From the NCBI RefSeq assembly GCF_009761395.1, contig NZ_LEKN01000013.1, positions 372,001-436,000 on the forward strand: a DNA stretch of 64,000 nt, given 5' to 3'. A model generated the notes under the pieces. That model did no database searches and was not told the DNA's origin. It was given only the letters and a program-made list of their open reading frames with translations. Position numbers and translations under genes: made by a program. This document shows positions 1 through 9,717 of this stretch, piece by piece. This DNA comes from Ursidibacter maritimus (GTDB lineage: Bacteria; Pseudomonadota; Gammaproteobacteria; Enterobacterales; Pasteurellaceae). Every line of letters begins with the position of its first letter. Within the stretch, counting starts at the first letter, position 1.

Positions 1-1347
1 CTTATTAAAGTTACAAGTCAAATACGCCACTGGTTTTTGTAATGAACCGTCTGCTAAACGTTTTTGGTTGATACAATCATCCATCCACGCACCACCACGT
101 TTATGTTCTCTTGCATACAGATCAAGGTAGAATGAACCACGCAAGCGGTCAGTTTCATCAAAAATATTGAAAAAACGTACGCTTTCGTGATAGCTATCAA
201 ACTCTTTTTGCTCAACGACTTTCATTCCGAAGATGCGTTTTACCAATTCAAATAATCCTGAAAGTACACGTTCTTCTGGGAAATATGGGCGAAGTTCTTC
301 ATCGTTAATCGCATAAAGTGCTTGTTTTTGTTTTTCACTATAAAAAGCAAAATCCCAAGGTTGAAGATCGTCCATTCCATATTCTTGTTTTGCAAAGGCT
401 TTTAGTTCTGCTAACTCTTTTTGCCCCTGTGCTTTTGAGCGGTTGGCTAACCCTTCTAAAAAATCCACCACTTGTTTTGGATTTTCCGCCATTTTGGTGG
501 CTAATGAATAATCTGCATAGGTTTCAAAACCTAACAAATTCGCCAACTCTAAACGTAATTTGAGTGTTTCATCAATAATTGCGCTGTTGTCCCATTTACC
601 TGCATTCGGGCCTTGATCCGACGCTCTCGTATTAAAGGCTTCATACATTTTTTGGCGTAACTCACGATTTTCACAGTAGGTCATTACTGGTAGATAGCTT
701 GGGAATTCAAGGGTAAAGCGATAACCTTTTTTACCTTTACTTTCAGCATCTAATTTAGCGGCTTCAAGGGCAGATTCAGGTAAGCCTGTTAATTCAGCCT
801 CACTTTCGATTAAAACTTCCCAACCCATTGTGGCATCTAATACGTTATTGCTAAATTTTGAGCTAAGTTCGGATAAACGCATTGAGATCTCACCGTAGCG
901 TTTTTGTTGTTCCGCAGGTAATGAAATGCCTGATAGTTCAAAATCACGCAAGCTATTTTCGATCGCTTTTTTCTGTGCTAAAGAGTAATTTGCAAACTCA
1001 GCGCCATTTTTTAATTTTACATAGCCTTGATATAACCCTTGATGTTGCCCAACCCAAGTGCTGTATTCTGATAATAATGGTAAACAAGCTTGATAAGCAT
1101 CACGCAATTCTGGGCTGTTTTTGACTGAGTTTAAATGCCCTACAGGCGACCAAGCACGAGATAATTTATCCCCCGTCATCGCTTGTGGCATATAGAAATT
1201 TTCCCAAGTCGGCTGTGCTATTTGAGAAACTTGCTCAATGGTTTCTCGACACTGTTGAATGAGCTGCTCAATAGCAGGTTGAATATGCTCAGGTTTAATT
1301 GCTGAAAATTGTGGTAAACCTGTTGCATTTAAAAGAGGATTCGACAT
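1..1347 (-). CDS. prlC: Oligopeptidase A (M3 metallopeptidase), C-terminus outside window
   Basis: Reads as the first 449 residues of oligopeptidase A, a cytoplasmic zinc metallopeptidase of family M3 that degrades short peptides and cleaved signal peptides. The N-terminus (MSNPLLNATGLPQF) and long helical body match the family; full-length members are about 680 residues. The catalytic HExxH motif lies just beyond the last visible residues (KPVAYLTCNFNK), so it falls outside the window and cannot be checked. The start is supported by AAGGAAA upstream of the ATG at 1347-1345. The frame is open to the window edge. It is transcribed divergently from the GST gene. Confident assignment from sequence resemblance. 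Confidence 0.9.
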   Translation of the reverse strand, partial: MSNPLLNATGLPQFSAIKPEHIQPAIEQLIQQCRETIEQVSQIAQPTWENFYMPQAMTGDKLSRAWSPVGHLNSVKNSPELRDAYQACLPLLSEYSTWVGQHQGLYQGYVKLKNGAEFANYSLAQKKAIENSLRDFELSGISLPAEQQKRYGEISMRLSELSSKFSNNVLDATMGWEVLIESEAELTGLPESALEAAKLDAESKGKKGYRFTLEFPSYLPVMTYCENRELRQKMYEAFNTRASDQGPNAGKWDNSAIIDETLKLRLELANLLGFETYADYSLATKMAENPKQVVDFLEGLANRSKAQGQKELAELKAFAKQEYGMDDLQPWDFAFYSEKQKQALYAINDEELRPYFPEERVLSGLFELVKRIFGMKVVEQKEFDSYHESVRFFNIFDETDRLRGSFYLDLYAREHKRGGAWMDDCINQKRLADGSLQKPVAYLTCNFNK

Positions 1348-1511
1348 ACTGATTTCCTTTAATCATAATGAAGTAAAAGTGTCGGATAGTTTGGGGATAT
1401 TTCACGAAATATCAAGAAAAATTTACACAAAGCGGTATGATTTGCAAAAAATCTTACACATCTTACCGCCTCTATTCACATTCAATGGTTTATCTAAACT
1501 AAGGAGCAACA

Positions 1512-2300
1512 ATGACAAATTATATTCCACCGAAAGTATGGCGTTGGGAAGAGCAAAATGGCGGAGCTTTTGCGGCAATCAACCGCCCTACATCAGGGGC
1601 AACCTTTGATTTAACACTCCCACAAGGAAATAAAGGCTTACAGCTTTACTCATTGGGAACGCCAAACGGGGTAAAAATTACCATAATGCTAGAAGAATTA
1701 TTGGCTAAAGGTATCACTCAAGCTGATTATGATCTATTCAAAATAGATATTCGCGAGGGAGATCAATTTGGCAGTGGCTTTGTTGAAATTAACCCTAATT
1801 CCAAAATACCTGCGTTACTTGATTTAACTGCTGAACAACCACAAAAAGTCTTTGAATCTGGGGCTATTTTGCTCTATTTGTCTGAAAAATTTCAGGCTTT
1901 TATCCCAAGTGATTTTTCAAAACGTACAGAGTGCCTTTCTTGGCTATTTTGGCAAATGGCAAGTGCCCCTTATGTTGGGGGCGGATTTGGGCATTTTTAT
2001 AAATATGCACCAGAGAAATTTGAGTACCCAATCAACCGTTTTACAATGGAAACCAAGCGTCAATTAGATTTGCTGGATAAACATTTAGCCAAACAGGAAT
2101 ATATTTGCGGTGGAGAATATACGATTGCCGATATTGCCATTTGGAGCTGGTATGGGCAGCTTGCTCTTGGCTTAGTTTATGATGCCAAGGAGTTTCTAGC
2201 GGTAGAAAGTTATCCGAACTTACTACGCTGGGCAAATGCTATTTATAATCGCCCAGCAGTGCAAAAAGGCTTACAAGCAGAATATCAGCCTATTCGCTAA
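1512..2300 (+). CDS. yghU: Glutathione S-transferase family protein, YghU-like
   Basis: 262-residue cytosolic GST-fold protein closely resembling E. coli YghU, a disulfide-bond reductase/GST that binds two glutathiones. Recognisable stretches are the N-terminal INRPTSGAT, the thioredoxin-fold segment LYSLGTPNGVKITIMLEELL (about residues 45-65), the NPNSKIPAL loop that contacts glutathione, and the helical C-terminal domain with GGGFGHFYKYAPEKFEY. It is some 25 residues shorter than E. coli YghU because the polar C-terminal tail is missing. An AAGGAG ribosome binding site precedes the ATG. Stands alone between divergent prlC and metR; a hairpin follows it. The physiological substrate is unknown. 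Confidence 0.85.
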   Translation: MTNYIPPKVWRWEEQNGGAFAAINRPTSGATFDLTLPQGNKGLQLYSLGTPNGVKITIMLEELLAKGITQADYDLFKIDIREGDQFGSGFVEINPNSKIPALLDLTAEQPQKVFESGAILLYLSEKFQAFIPSDFSKRTECLSWLFWQMASAPYVGGGFGHFYKYAPEKFEYPINRFTMETKRQLDLLDKHLAKQEYICGGEYTIADIAIWSWYGQLALGLVYDAKEFLAVESYPNLLRWANAIYNRPAVQKGLQAEYQPIR

Positions 2301-2306
2301 ATCATC

Positions 2307-2348
2307 AAGCGGAGAGATTTGAAATATGTTTTGCAAAATGCTCCGCTT
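2307..2348 (+). terminator. Hairpin after the GST gene
   Basis: Inverted repeat AAGCGGAG (2307-2314) with CTCCGCTT (2341-2348), loop 26 nt, directly after the GST stop codon. The left arm is a degenerate uptake-sequence core. No clear T-run follows, so terminator function is tentative. Confidence 0.4.
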
Positions 2349-2437
2349 ATGTAAATATCAAGCTCATCTGTTCTTTTGTTGCTTTGATATTGTTATAATT
2401 TTCATCCAAAATTGTTTTATGAATAGAAATTTTAATA

Positions 2438-3370
2438 ATGAAACCGATCTTCCTTGAGCTTCGTCACTTAAAAACGCTACTTGCCTTAAAAGAAAGTGGT
2501 AGTGTCTCTTTAGCCGCTAAACGCATTCATCTCACTCAATCTGCGTTGTCGCACCAAATCAAATTATTAGAAGATCAATATGAATTAACTTTATTTGAAC
2601 GAAAAACTCAACCTATTCATTTCACGCCTGCAGGCGAACGCTTAATTCAATTGGCTTATAAAATTTTGCCACAAGTGGTTGAGGCTGAATTAGATCTTGC
2701 ACGTGTAAAGCAAGGGGAAGTTGGTGAATTACGCATTGCAGTGGAATGTCATACCTGTTTTGATTGGCTGATGCCTGCAATGGACAGATTTCGTCAGAGT
2801 TGGTCATTAGTTGAGTTGGATATTGTGTCTGGCTTCCATACAGATACTGTCGGGCTACTGCTTTCTCATCGTGCTGACTGGGCGGTGGTATCGGAGATGG
2901 AAGATGTGACTGGGGTGAGTTATATGCCGCTATTTTCTTATGAGATGGTGGCAATTTGCTCTAAAGATCATCATTTGGCGAGTAAAGAAATTTGGGACGC
3001 CGAAGATTTTGCTACTGAAACCTTAATTACTTACCCTGTTCCTGACGATATGTTAGACCTTTTGCGTAAGGTATTACATCCAAAAGGAATTAACCCAACA
3101 AGACGCACCAGTGAGCTTACCATTGCGATTATTCAGCTTGTGGCGAGTAAACGGGGCGTTGCGGCTTTGCCTTATTGGGCAGTAAAACCTTATTTAGAGC
3201 GTGGCTATGTGGTGGCTCGTAAAATTACTCAGAAAGGGCTCTATAGTAATTTATACGGTGCAATTCGTGAATCGGATGCTGAAATGGCTTATATCATTGA
3301 TTTCCATAACACTGTTAAGGCAGAAAGTTTCGCTACTTTACCTGATTTGTTGGTTTTGGAAGGGGAATAA
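2438..3370 (+). CDS. metR: LysR-family regulator MetR
   Basis: 310-residue LysR-type regulator. The winged HTH is at residues 7-65 (LELRHLKTLLALKESGSVSLAAKRIHL-type start, with QSALSHQIKLLEDQ in the recognition helix region) and the co-inducer domain follows. Segments such as AVECHTCFDWLMPAMDRF, VTGVSYMPLFSYE and VASKRGVAALPYWAV match E. coli MetR closely. MetR activates metE, metH and other methionine biosynthesis genes with homocysteine as coactivator. No metE or other met gene is adjacent in this window, so its usual divergent partner is elsewhere. Assignment is by family resemblance; the length is normal for MetR. Confidence 0.88.
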   Translation: MKPIFLELRHLKTLLALKESGSVSLAAKRIHLTQSALSHQIKLLEDQYELTLFERKTQPIHFTPAGERLIQLAYKILPQVVEAELDLARVKQGEVGELRIAVECHTCFDWLMPAMDRFRQSWSLVELDIVSGFHTDTVGLLLSHRADWAVVSEMEDVTGVSYMPLFSYEMVAICSKDHHLASKEIWDAEDFATETLITYPVPDDMLDLLRKVLHPKGINPTRRTSELTIAIIQLVASKRGVAALPYWAVKPYLERGYVVARKITQKGLYSNLYGAIRESDAEMAYIIDFHNTVKAESFATLPDLLVLEGE

Positions 3371-3387
3371 AATTAGGTGTTCATCAA

Positions 3388-3426
3388 GAAAAACGGGAAT
3401 TACTGACGGCATAGCAATAATTCCCG
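3388..3426 (-). terminator. Terminator of the ribH remnant
   Basis: Perfect 9-bp inverted repeat CGGGAATTA (3394-3402) / TAATTCCCG (3418-3426), followed on the minus strand by TTTTTC. It has survived downstream of the broken ribH copy and may also stop metR transcripts from the other side. Confidence 0.6.
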
Positions 3427-3447
3427 ATATATTAAAGGTAAGTGAAA

Positions 3448-3635
3448 TTAAATCTGTTTTAATAGATTTGCCATTTCGATTGCACCTAAAGCACATTCTG
3501 CACCTTTATTGCCCGCTTTAGTGCCAGCTCGTTCAATAGCTTGTTCAATATTTTCGGTAGTGAATACACCAAACATTACTAGGGTACCTGTTTGTAGCCA
3601 GTAGTGCCAATACAAATAATCCCATCATAATGACC
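3448..3635 (-). pseudogene. ribH: ribH (lumazine synthase) remnant, internally deleted
   Basis: Minus-strand reading from 3635 gives [10 protein letters not shown], matching the middle of 6,7-dimethyl-8-ribityllumazine synthase. After a junction near 3590-3600 a second frame gives [41 protein letters not shown] and a stop, the normal C-terminus. The segment that should lie between (the RGGTAHFE phosphate/substrate loop and following helix) is missing, and the two halves are in different frames. There is no N-terminal part. The family member is about 155 residues; fewer than 60 codons remain here. It cannot make an active enzyme, so riboflavin synthesis must rely on another ribH copy if one exists. 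Confidence 0.8.
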
Positions 3636-3642
3636 AATAAAA

Positions 3643-3662
3643 AGGGCGTATTAAATACGCCC
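3643..3662 (-). terminator. ppiD terminator
   Basis: GGGCGTA / TACGCCC stem with a short TTTAA loop, followed on the minus strand by CTTTTTATT, immediately downstream of the ppiD stop codon. Confidence 0.75.
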
Positions 3663-3687
3663 TTAGTTTATTTGATATTGTGATCAA

Positions 3688-5571
3688 TTATTTTTGTGAT
3701 TGAGCCTCAAGCTCGTCCATAAAATCTTGATTTATTTCAATTTTAGCTTTTTCACGCAAATCATTTAATAATGTTAAATAAAGTGAAACTTGATCTTGTT
3801 GTGCAATAGCATTCGATAACATTGCAAAACCTTCTTGTTCGCTACTACCATCAATCACTTTATCCAAAGCAATAATTAACACATCACCATTTTTATCTTT
3901 AGCAACTTGATAGTTAGGTTTATCACTTGGTTTTGCCATTGAGAATAATGTTTTTGATAACACTGGGTGTGTTGCTTGTGCTTGGATAAATACAAGCTCT
4001 TCCGCTTTACCAAACTCTACTGTTGCACTATTGCCGGCATTGAGTGATTTAACTTCTTGCTCTGCTTTAGCGAGTAACGCTTTCTCTGCTTTTTCTTGCT
4101 TAACTAATTGTTCGATCTTAGCTTTAGCTTGCTCAAAGGTTTGAGTGCTTTCAGCTTGATAATCAGTCACTCGCAAGAAAAGCGTTGCAGCTTGATCACC
4201 ATTAGTAATATCAATAGCTTCAGAGTTTTGTTTGCTTTGTTTCAGCTCACTATTGAAGATTGCTTTGACGACTTTCTCATTGTTTAATTCAGCTGGAATT
4301 TGTTGATGAGTAAAGCTTTCAGCTTTCTTTAATGTGAGACCAACTGCATCAGCAGCAGCCTGTAATGAGCTACTATTTTCAAAGGCTTTATTTTTTAACT
4401 CATTGATTGCATTTGAGTATTCTGGTGCAACCAATTCACTTTTGATAATACTTGCAATACTATCTTTCACTTCAGAAAGTGGTTTTTCACTACCACGCTG
4501 AGCAACTGCTTTTACGATGTGGTAAGCACCATCAATTTTCACAGGCTTACTAAATTCACCCACTTTTAGACTATTTAAAGTGTTTTCAAAAGCGGTAGGG
4601 AAAGAGCCATTTTTTACCCAACCTAAATCACCACCATTTTTCGCTGTAATACTGTCAGTTGAGTGTTCTTTTGCTAACGTTGCAAATTCAGAACCATTTT
4701 TAAGCTGTTCATAAATCGTATTTGCTTTTGCTTCATCAGCCACCTGAATATGTGCAGCTTGTTTCTCTATATTTCCAAATTGAGATTTGTTGGTTTGATA
4801 ATAAGTTTCAATTTGTTCAGGAGTGATTTGAACCTTGTTTTCAAAATCTTTCGGGGTAGCGATTAGGTATTCAACGGCTACTTGCTCCGGATTAACAAAT
4901 TCTTTTTGATGAGCATCATAATAGCTTTTTAGCTCATCTTCAGAAGCGGTTTGATTTGCCATTTCTTTCGCAATAGGCATTGTGGATAAACGCACAACAC
5001 GTTTTTGTAATAATAATTTAGCTAATAGCTCTTTTTCTGCAGGTACACTGAAATCACTATTGATAATGCCTTCATTCAACTGAGATATTAACATTCCATC
5101 ACGCACTGTTGCGGCATATTGATCTGGGGTAATGCGGCTATGTTGTAAGGATTGTTGGTAAAGGGCGTTGTCGAATTTACCATTGGTGTTAAAAGCACCG
5201 CTATTAACAATCTCTGATTTAATTTGGTCTGCAGTAATACCTAGCTTTAATTCTTGGATATATTGGCGAATAAGTTCTTCATTTACCAATCCATCTAAAA
5301 TCGTTTGACGGAACTGTTTTGCATACTCAGGATTATCAAGTAAATCTCCAGCTTGTCCACCTAATTGGGTATAGAGTGCGTTTTCTCTTTGGCTTTTTTG
5401 GTGGCTAAATAGCTGTTGAGAAATTTCTTGTCCGTTTACTTTTACCGCTGATGTGTCGTTTTGGAATAAACCAACAGTACCGATACCACCTAGAACAAAG
5501 GAAATTGATATGGCGGCAAAGATGATTTTAAACGTCAGACTATTTGTCTTATCGTGCATTTTTTCAATCAT
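3688..5571 (-). CDS. ppiD: Periplasmic chaperone / peptidyl-prolyl isomerase PpiD
   Basis: 627-residue inner-membrane-anchored periplasmic foldase associated with the Sec translocon. Visible are an N-terminal cytoplasmic stub (MIEKMHDKTNSLTFK), one transmembrane helix at about residues 15-37, a SurA-like N domain, a parvulin PpiC domain near residues 265-360 (HIQVADEAKA, ATLAKEHSTD, GGDLGWV, AYHIVKAV) and a C-terminal domain. Length matches E. coli PpiD (623). The frame is open 16 codons further upstream, but AGGAA sits before the ATG at 5571-5569 and family N-termini begin there. Monocistronic with its own terminator. Confidence 0.92.
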   Translation of the reverse strand: MIEKMHDKTNSLTFKIIFAAISISFVLGGIGTVGLFQNDTSAVKVNGQEISQQLFSHQKSQRENALYTQLGGQAGDLLDNPEYAKQFRQTILDGLVNEELIRQYIQELKLGITADQIKSEIVNSGAFNTNGKFDNALYQQSLQHSRITPDQYAATVRDGMLISQLNEGIINSDFSVPAEKELLAKLLLQKRVVRLSTMPIAKEMANQTASEDELKSYYDAHQKEFVNPEQVAVEYLIATPKDFENKVQITPEQIETYYQTNKSQFGNIEKQAAHIQVADEAKANTIYEQLKNGSEFATLAKEHSTDSITAKNGGDLGWVKNGSFPTAFENTLNSLKVGEFSKPVKIDGAYHIVKAVAQRGSEKPLSEVKDSIASIIKSELVAPEYSNAINELKNKAFENSSSLQAAADAVGLTLKKAESFTHQQIPAELNNEKVVKAIFNSELKQSKQNSEAIDITNGDQAATLFLRVTDYQAESTQTFEQAKAKIEQLVKQEKAEKALLAKAEQEVKSLNAGNSATVEFGKAEELVFIQAQATHPVLSKTLFSMAKPSDKPNYQVAKDKNGDVLIIALDKVIDGSSEQEGFAMLSNAIAQQDQVSLYLTLLNDLREKAKIEINQDFMDELEAQSQK

Positions 5572-5774
5572 TATGAAATTCCTATAAATAAAAATTTGGC
5601 TGATTATACTGTAAAGCAACTAATTCTCAAATTCGAATTTTTGCAAAAAGTTGTTCAAATAAGACCGCTTGTCGATCTGTTTTATTAGGATTTTTTGCAT
5701 TTGAAAGCAAAATTTGCTTTAATTCGCATCTCATTTTAGTTTCATTTTTCATCACTCTTATCTAAGGATAGCGT

Positions 5775-7094
5775 ATGGGTATTTACGCATATATTTGTTT
5801 TCTTTCCGCCTTGTCTATTTTACTCGGTTTTATTACGAGTAAAATTAGTGCTCAAGTACAATCTACCATTGCAATTACCGCTGCAGCGATGGTAGGGTCA
5901 TTGTTACTTTTATTACTCGGTTTTTTAGGTTGGTTTAATCTGGATCACATAGCCATTGAAGTAATGGAGCAAATTGATTTTAAGAGTTTCTTACTTAATG
6001 GGATATTGGGATTCCTGTTATTTGCAGGTTCATTAGGGATTAAATTGCCACTGTTAAAAGATCAAAAATGGGAAATTGCAATTTTTGCGCTTTTCTCAAC
6101 GGTCGCATCTACCTTCATTGTCGGCGGTTTTATTTATTTCATCAGTAATCTTATTGGTTTACCGATGGATTTTATTTACTGCTTGTTATTTGGTGCGTTG
6201 ATTTCTCCAAATGACCCAATAGCGGTTATTGCAATTATTAAGAACCTGCGTGCACCAAAGCGTATTGCTATCCAAGTTGAAGGGGAATCTTTATTCAATG
6301 ATGGTGTTGGCTTAGTGATTTTCGTTACCGTTTTCGCTGTTGCATTTGGCGGACAAGAAGCGACTTTTAGTGGTATTATGGGGCTATTTTTACACGAGGC
6401 TATTGGCGGAATCTTATTTGGCTTTGTGCTCGGATTTATTGCTCATATTTTAATTTCATCTACTGATGATGGTAGCTTGGAAATCCTTCTTACTTTAACT
6501 ATTCCAACTGCAGGCTTTATGTTTGCGAATAATTTCTTGCATGTTTCAGGAGCCTTGGCGATGGTAGTGTCTGGAATTATGATTGGTAACTGGACTCGCC
6601 ATTCAGGCTTTTCGGAACAGAGCCAACGTTATTTAGATCACTTCTGGGAGATGATTGACCATTTCCTAAATGCATTGTTATTCTTCCTAATAGGCTTTGC
6701 GTTGTTGCTTATCGACTTCAGCATTTATGGTATTATTTTGATGATTGTTGCAGTACCTGTTTGTTTAGCTGCTCGTTATGCGAGTCTATGGTTGCCATTG
6801 CAAGTGCTTAAAAAATTCCGTACTTACAACCCTTATACGTTAAAAATTATGACGTGGGGGGGATTACGTGGTGGTTTAGCTTTGGCGATGGCGTTATCTA
6901 TTCCGGCTAAAACTGCTTTTGTCGGCGATGGCATTGATGTGAAAGATATTATTTTGGTAATGACTTATTCGGTGGTGATGTTCTCGATTTTGGTTCAGGG
7001 TTCAACTGTTGAGCCGATGATTCGTAAATCAAAGGCGGTTGATCCAAATAAAGAAGAGTACTTACAACCAAGCAATCAGAATACACATCACTAA
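5775..7094 (+). CDS. CPA1-family sodium/proton (cation:proton) antiporter
   Basis: 439-residue integral membrane protein with about 12 hydrophobic helices. It carries the CPA1/NhaP-type ISPNDPIAV motif (about residues 143-152) and GESLFNDGVGLVIF, which hold the acidic residues of the ion-binding site. It ends in a short hydrophilic cytoplasmic tail. It probably exchanges external protons for internal Na+ or K+ across the inner membrane; which cation cannot be read from sequence. AAGGA precedes the ATG. Monocistronic, with an imperfect hairpin at 7104-7135 behind it. Confidence 0.8.
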   Translation: MGIYAYICFLSALSILLGFITSKISAQVQSTIAITAAAMVGSLLLLLLGFLGWFNLDHIAIEVMEQIDFKSFLLNGILGFLLFAGSLGIKLPLLKDQKWEIAIFALFSTVASTFIVGGFIYFISNLIGLPMDFIYCLLFGALISPNDPIAVIAIIKNLRAPKRIAIQVEGESLFNDGVGLVIFVTVFAVAFGGQEATFSGIMGLFLHEAIGGILFGFVLGFIAHILISSTDDGSLEILLTLTIPTAGFMFANNFLHVSGALAMVVSGIMIGNWTRHSGFSEQSQRYLDHFWEMIDHFLNALLFFLIGFALLLIDFSIYGIILMIVAVPVCLAARYASLWLPLQVLKKFRTYNPYTLKIMTWGGLRGGLALAMALSIPAKTAFVGDGIDVKDIILVMTYSVVMFSILVQGSTVEPMIRKSKAVDPNKEEYLQPSNQNTHH

Positions 7095-7103
7095 ATTTTT
7101 ATG

Positions 7104-7135
7104 AGGGAAGATTGCTTTTCAAGCAAATTCCCTTT
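7104..7135 (+). terminator. Terminator of the antiporter gene
   Basis: Imperfect stem: GGGAA (7105-7109) and TTGCTT (7112-7117) pair with AAGCAA (7121-7126) and TTCCC (7128-7132), followed by TTT. Confidence 0.55.
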
Positions 7136-7217
7136 AGAATTTGCAACCTCGTGTCGTAGCTGAATTAGAGATCGGCTATTGATGAATATAAACTTAACTA
7201 CTTTTTAGGAGTAAAAA

Positions 7218-7487
7218 ATGTCTCTAAGCGTAGAAGCAAAAGCAAAAATCGTTGCTGAATTTGGTCGTGATGCAAAAGATACTGGTTCTTCAGAAGTGCA
7301 AATCGCACTTTTAACTGCACAAATCAACCACTTACAAGGCCACTTTGCTGAGCATAAAAAAGATCACCATGGTCGTCGTGGTTTATTACGTATGGTTTCA
7401 CGTCGTCGTAAATTATTAGACTACTTAAAACGTACTGATCTTGCTAAATATTCAGAAACTATCGCACGTTTAGGTTTACGTCGCTAA
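7218..7487 (+). CDS. rpsO: 30S ribosomal protein S15
   Basis: 89 residues, the standard length of S15, a primary binder of the 16S rRNA central domain that nucleates the 30S platform. Diagnostic stretches are [39 protein letters not shown] and [10 protein letters not shown]. An AGGAG ribosome binding site precedes the ATG. In many gammaproteobacteria pnp follows rpsO; here a strong terminator and typA follow instead. The 120-nt leader may hold the usual autoregulatory structure, but none was resolved. Confidence 0.97.
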   Translation: MSLSVEAKAKIVAEFGRDAKDTGSSEVQIALLTAQINHLQGHFAEHKKDHHGRRGLLRMVSRRRKLLDYLKRTDLAKYSETIARLGLRR

Positions 7488-7503
7488 TTTCAGATCGAGA
7501 AAG

Positions 7504-7530
7504 CCGAGCAGATAAATGCTCGGTTTTTTT
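7504..7530 (+). terminator. rpsO terminator
   Basis: Stem CCGAGCA / TGCTCGG with a GATAAA loop followed by seven T residues. Classical intrinsic terminator. Confidence 0.92.
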
Positions 7531-7614
7531 GTGCGTGTTGATCAGCACATCAAATTTGCAAAATTTTACTGCAATCTTACCGCTTGTTTCCTAGCCGATT
7601 TCATTAAAAAAAGG

Positions 7615-7691
7615 TATAATCGCTCCCCTTTGCAAATTGTGAGGTAGATCACATTTCCAAGAATTCGTCAGTGAGTAATGTTTTATTACTC
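7615..7691 (+). promoter_or_regulatory. typA upstream region: -10 box, CRP site, hairpin
   Basis: A perfect TATAAT at 7615-7620 has no good -35 at the usual distance. Downstream is TGTGA-GGTAGA-TCACA (7638-7653), which fits the CRP consensus core at all ten positions, then a hairpin GAGTAAT / ATTACTC (7673-7691). If the start site is near 7627, the CRP site lies at about +18 and would more likely repress or act on a second promoter further down. Confidence 0.6.
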
Positions 7692-7744
7692 GCTTAGTTA
7701 AGTTAGATGCGTGGATCACTCCACCTTTAAATAAAGTAATTTCA

Positions 7745-9592
7745 ATGCAACATTTAGATACAAACAAACTGCGTAATATCGCAATTATTGCCCACGTTGA
7801 CCACGGCAAAACCACTTTAGTTGATAAACTTCTTAAACTTTCAGGCACATTAGATACTTCTCGTGGTGATACTGATGAGCGTGTTATGGACTCAAACGAT
7901 CTTGAAAAAGAGCGTGGCATTACAATTTTAGCGAAAAATACAGCGATTAACTGGAACGATTATCGTATCAATATCGTAGATACCCCAGGGCACGCCGATT
8001 TTGGTGGTGAAGTTGAGCGTGTACTTTCAATGGTTGATTCGGTGTTATTGGTTGTTGATGCTTTTGATGGCCCTATGCCGCAAACTCGTTTCGTGACACA
8101 AAAAGCCTTTGCTCACGGTTTAAAACCGATTGTAGTTATCAATAAAGTGGACCGTCCTGGTGCTCGTCCTGATTGGGTTGTGGATCAGGTGTTTGACTTG
8201 TTTGTGAACTTAGGGGCAACGGATGAGCAGTTAGATTTCCCTATTATTTACGCATCAGCACTAAATGGTGTGGCTGGTTTAGAACACGAAGATCTTGCTC
8301 CGAATATGGATCCATTATTTGAAGCGATTATTAAGCACGTTTCACCACCAGATGTGCAATTAGATGCACCATTCCAAATGCAAATTTCTCAGTTAGATTA
8401 TAGTAAATACTTAGGTGTTATCGGTATTGGACGCATTAAGCGTGGTACAGTAAAACCAAACCAACCTATCACTGTGATCGATGCTGAAGGAAAAACGCGT
8501 AATGGTCGTGTTGGTCAAGTATTAGGGCATTTAGGCTTACAGCGTTATGAAGCAACAGAAGCCTATGCTGGTGATATTATTGCCATCACAGGTTTAGGTG
8601 AGTTAAATATTTCAGATACATTATGCGATATTAACAATGTAGAAGCGTTACCTGCGTTATCAGTTGATGAACCAACTGTAACTATGTTCTTCTGTGTAAA
8701 TACTTCACCATTCTGTGGACAAGAAGGTAAATTCGTTACTTCTCGTCAGATTTTAGAGCGTTTGAAAAAAGAGTTAGTGCATAACGTGGCATTACGTGTA
8801 GAAGAAACTGATGATTCTGATATTTTCAGCGTATCTGGTCGTGGTGAGTTACATTTATCTGTACTTATTGAAAATATGCGTCGAGAAGGCTATGAGTTAG
8901 CGGTATCTCGTCCAAAAGTTATTTTCAAAGAAATTGATGGTCGTAAACAGGAGCCGTTTGAGCAAGTAACGATTGATATTGAAGAACAGCACCAAGGTTC
9001 AGTAATGGAAGCATTAGGTATTCGTAAAGGTGAAGTACGTGATATGGTGCCAGATGGTAAAGGTCGTACCCGTTTAGAATATATCATTCCAAGCCGCGGT
9101 CTAATTGGTTTCCGTAATGAATTTATGACAATGACTTCAGGTACAGGTTTACTTTACTCAAGTTTCAGCCATTACGATGATGTGAAACCAGGTGAAATCG
9201 GTCAGCGTATTAACGGTGTATTAATTTCAAACGGTACAGGTAAAGCCCTAGCTTATTCGCTTTATGCTTTACAAGATCGTGGTAAATTGATGATCGATCA
9301 CGGTGTTGAAATTTATGAAGGCCAAGTTATCGGTATCCATAGCCGCTCAAATGACTTAACTGTAAATCCACTGGAAGGTAAAAAACTGACCAATATGCGT
9401 GCTTCAGGAAAAGATGATGCACTTACTTTAACTACGCCAGTAAAATTCACGCTTGAGCAAGCACTTGAGTTTATTGATGATGACGAATTAGTGGAAGTAA
9501 CGCCAACTTCGGTGCGTATTCGTAAAAAATTACTAACAGAGGTAGAACGTAAACGTGCAAGCCGTACAACGACAAGCACTAGCACGCACTAA
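7745..9592 (+). CDS. typA: Ribosome-dependent GTPase BipA/TypA
   Basis: 615-residue translational GTPase of the EF-G superfamily, involved in ribosome assembly and stress adaptation. The G1 loop AHVDHGKTT is at about residues 16-24, followed by RGITI switch [29 protein letters not shown] and SALNG. Domain II/V segments and the BipA-specific C-terminal domain ([21 protein letters not shown]) follow. Length is normal. The Shine-Dalgarno is weak (AAAGTAATTTCA before the ATG). The preceding region holds a perfect CRP core. Confidence 0.96.
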   Translation: MQHLDTNKLRNIAIIAHVDHGKTTLVDKLLKLSGTLDTSRGDTDERVMDSNDLEKERGITILAKNTAINWNDYRINIVDTPGHADFGGEVERVLSMVDSVLLVVDAFDGPMPQTRFVTQKAFAHGLKPIVVINKVDRPGARPDWVVDQVFDLFVNLGATDEQLDFPIIYASALNGVAGLEHEDLAPNMDPLFEAIIKHVSPPDVQLDAPFQMQISQLDYSKYLGVIGIGRIKRGTVKPNQPITVIDAEGKTRNGRVGQVLGHLGLQRYEATEAYAGDIIAITGLGELNISDTLCDINNVEALPALSVDEPTVTMFFCVNTSPFCGQEGKFVTSRQILERLKKELVHNVALRVEETDDSDIFSVSGRGELHLSVLIENMRREGYELAVSRPKVIFKEIDGRKQEPFEQVTIDIEEQHQGSVMEALGIRKGEVRDMVPDGKGRTRLEYIIPSRGLIGFRNEFMTMTSGTGLLYSSFSHYDDVKPGEIGQRINGVLISNGTGKALAYSLYALQDRGKLMIDHGVEIYEGQVIGIHSRSNDLTVNPLEGKKLTNMRASGKDDALTLTTPVKFTLEQALEFIDDDELVEVTPTSVRIRKKLLTEVERKRASRTTTSTSTH

Positions 9593-9627
9593 TTAGTCGC
9601 CCACTTAAACGACTAAGATAAAATAAT

Positions 9628-9667
9628 AGCGGTAGGATTTGTAAATGATTTTGCAAATCCTACCGCT
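9628..9667. terminator. typA terminator made of an inverted pair of uptake sequences
   Basis: AGCGGTAGGATTTG (9628-9641) pairs exactly with CAAATCCTACCGCT (9654-9667), followed by TTTTTATTT on the plus strand. Both arms are Actinobacillus-type uptake sequence cores. Confidence 0.8.
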
Positions 9668-9717
9668 TTTTATTTAGTAATTCAGTGTAATGAAAAAAAT
9701 AGTTGCTAATAATATTT

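Noticed and set aside
1379-1609. 76-codon frame before and inside the GST gene
   Set aside because: Overlaps the GST gene, whose start is supported by a ribosome binding site and family similarity.
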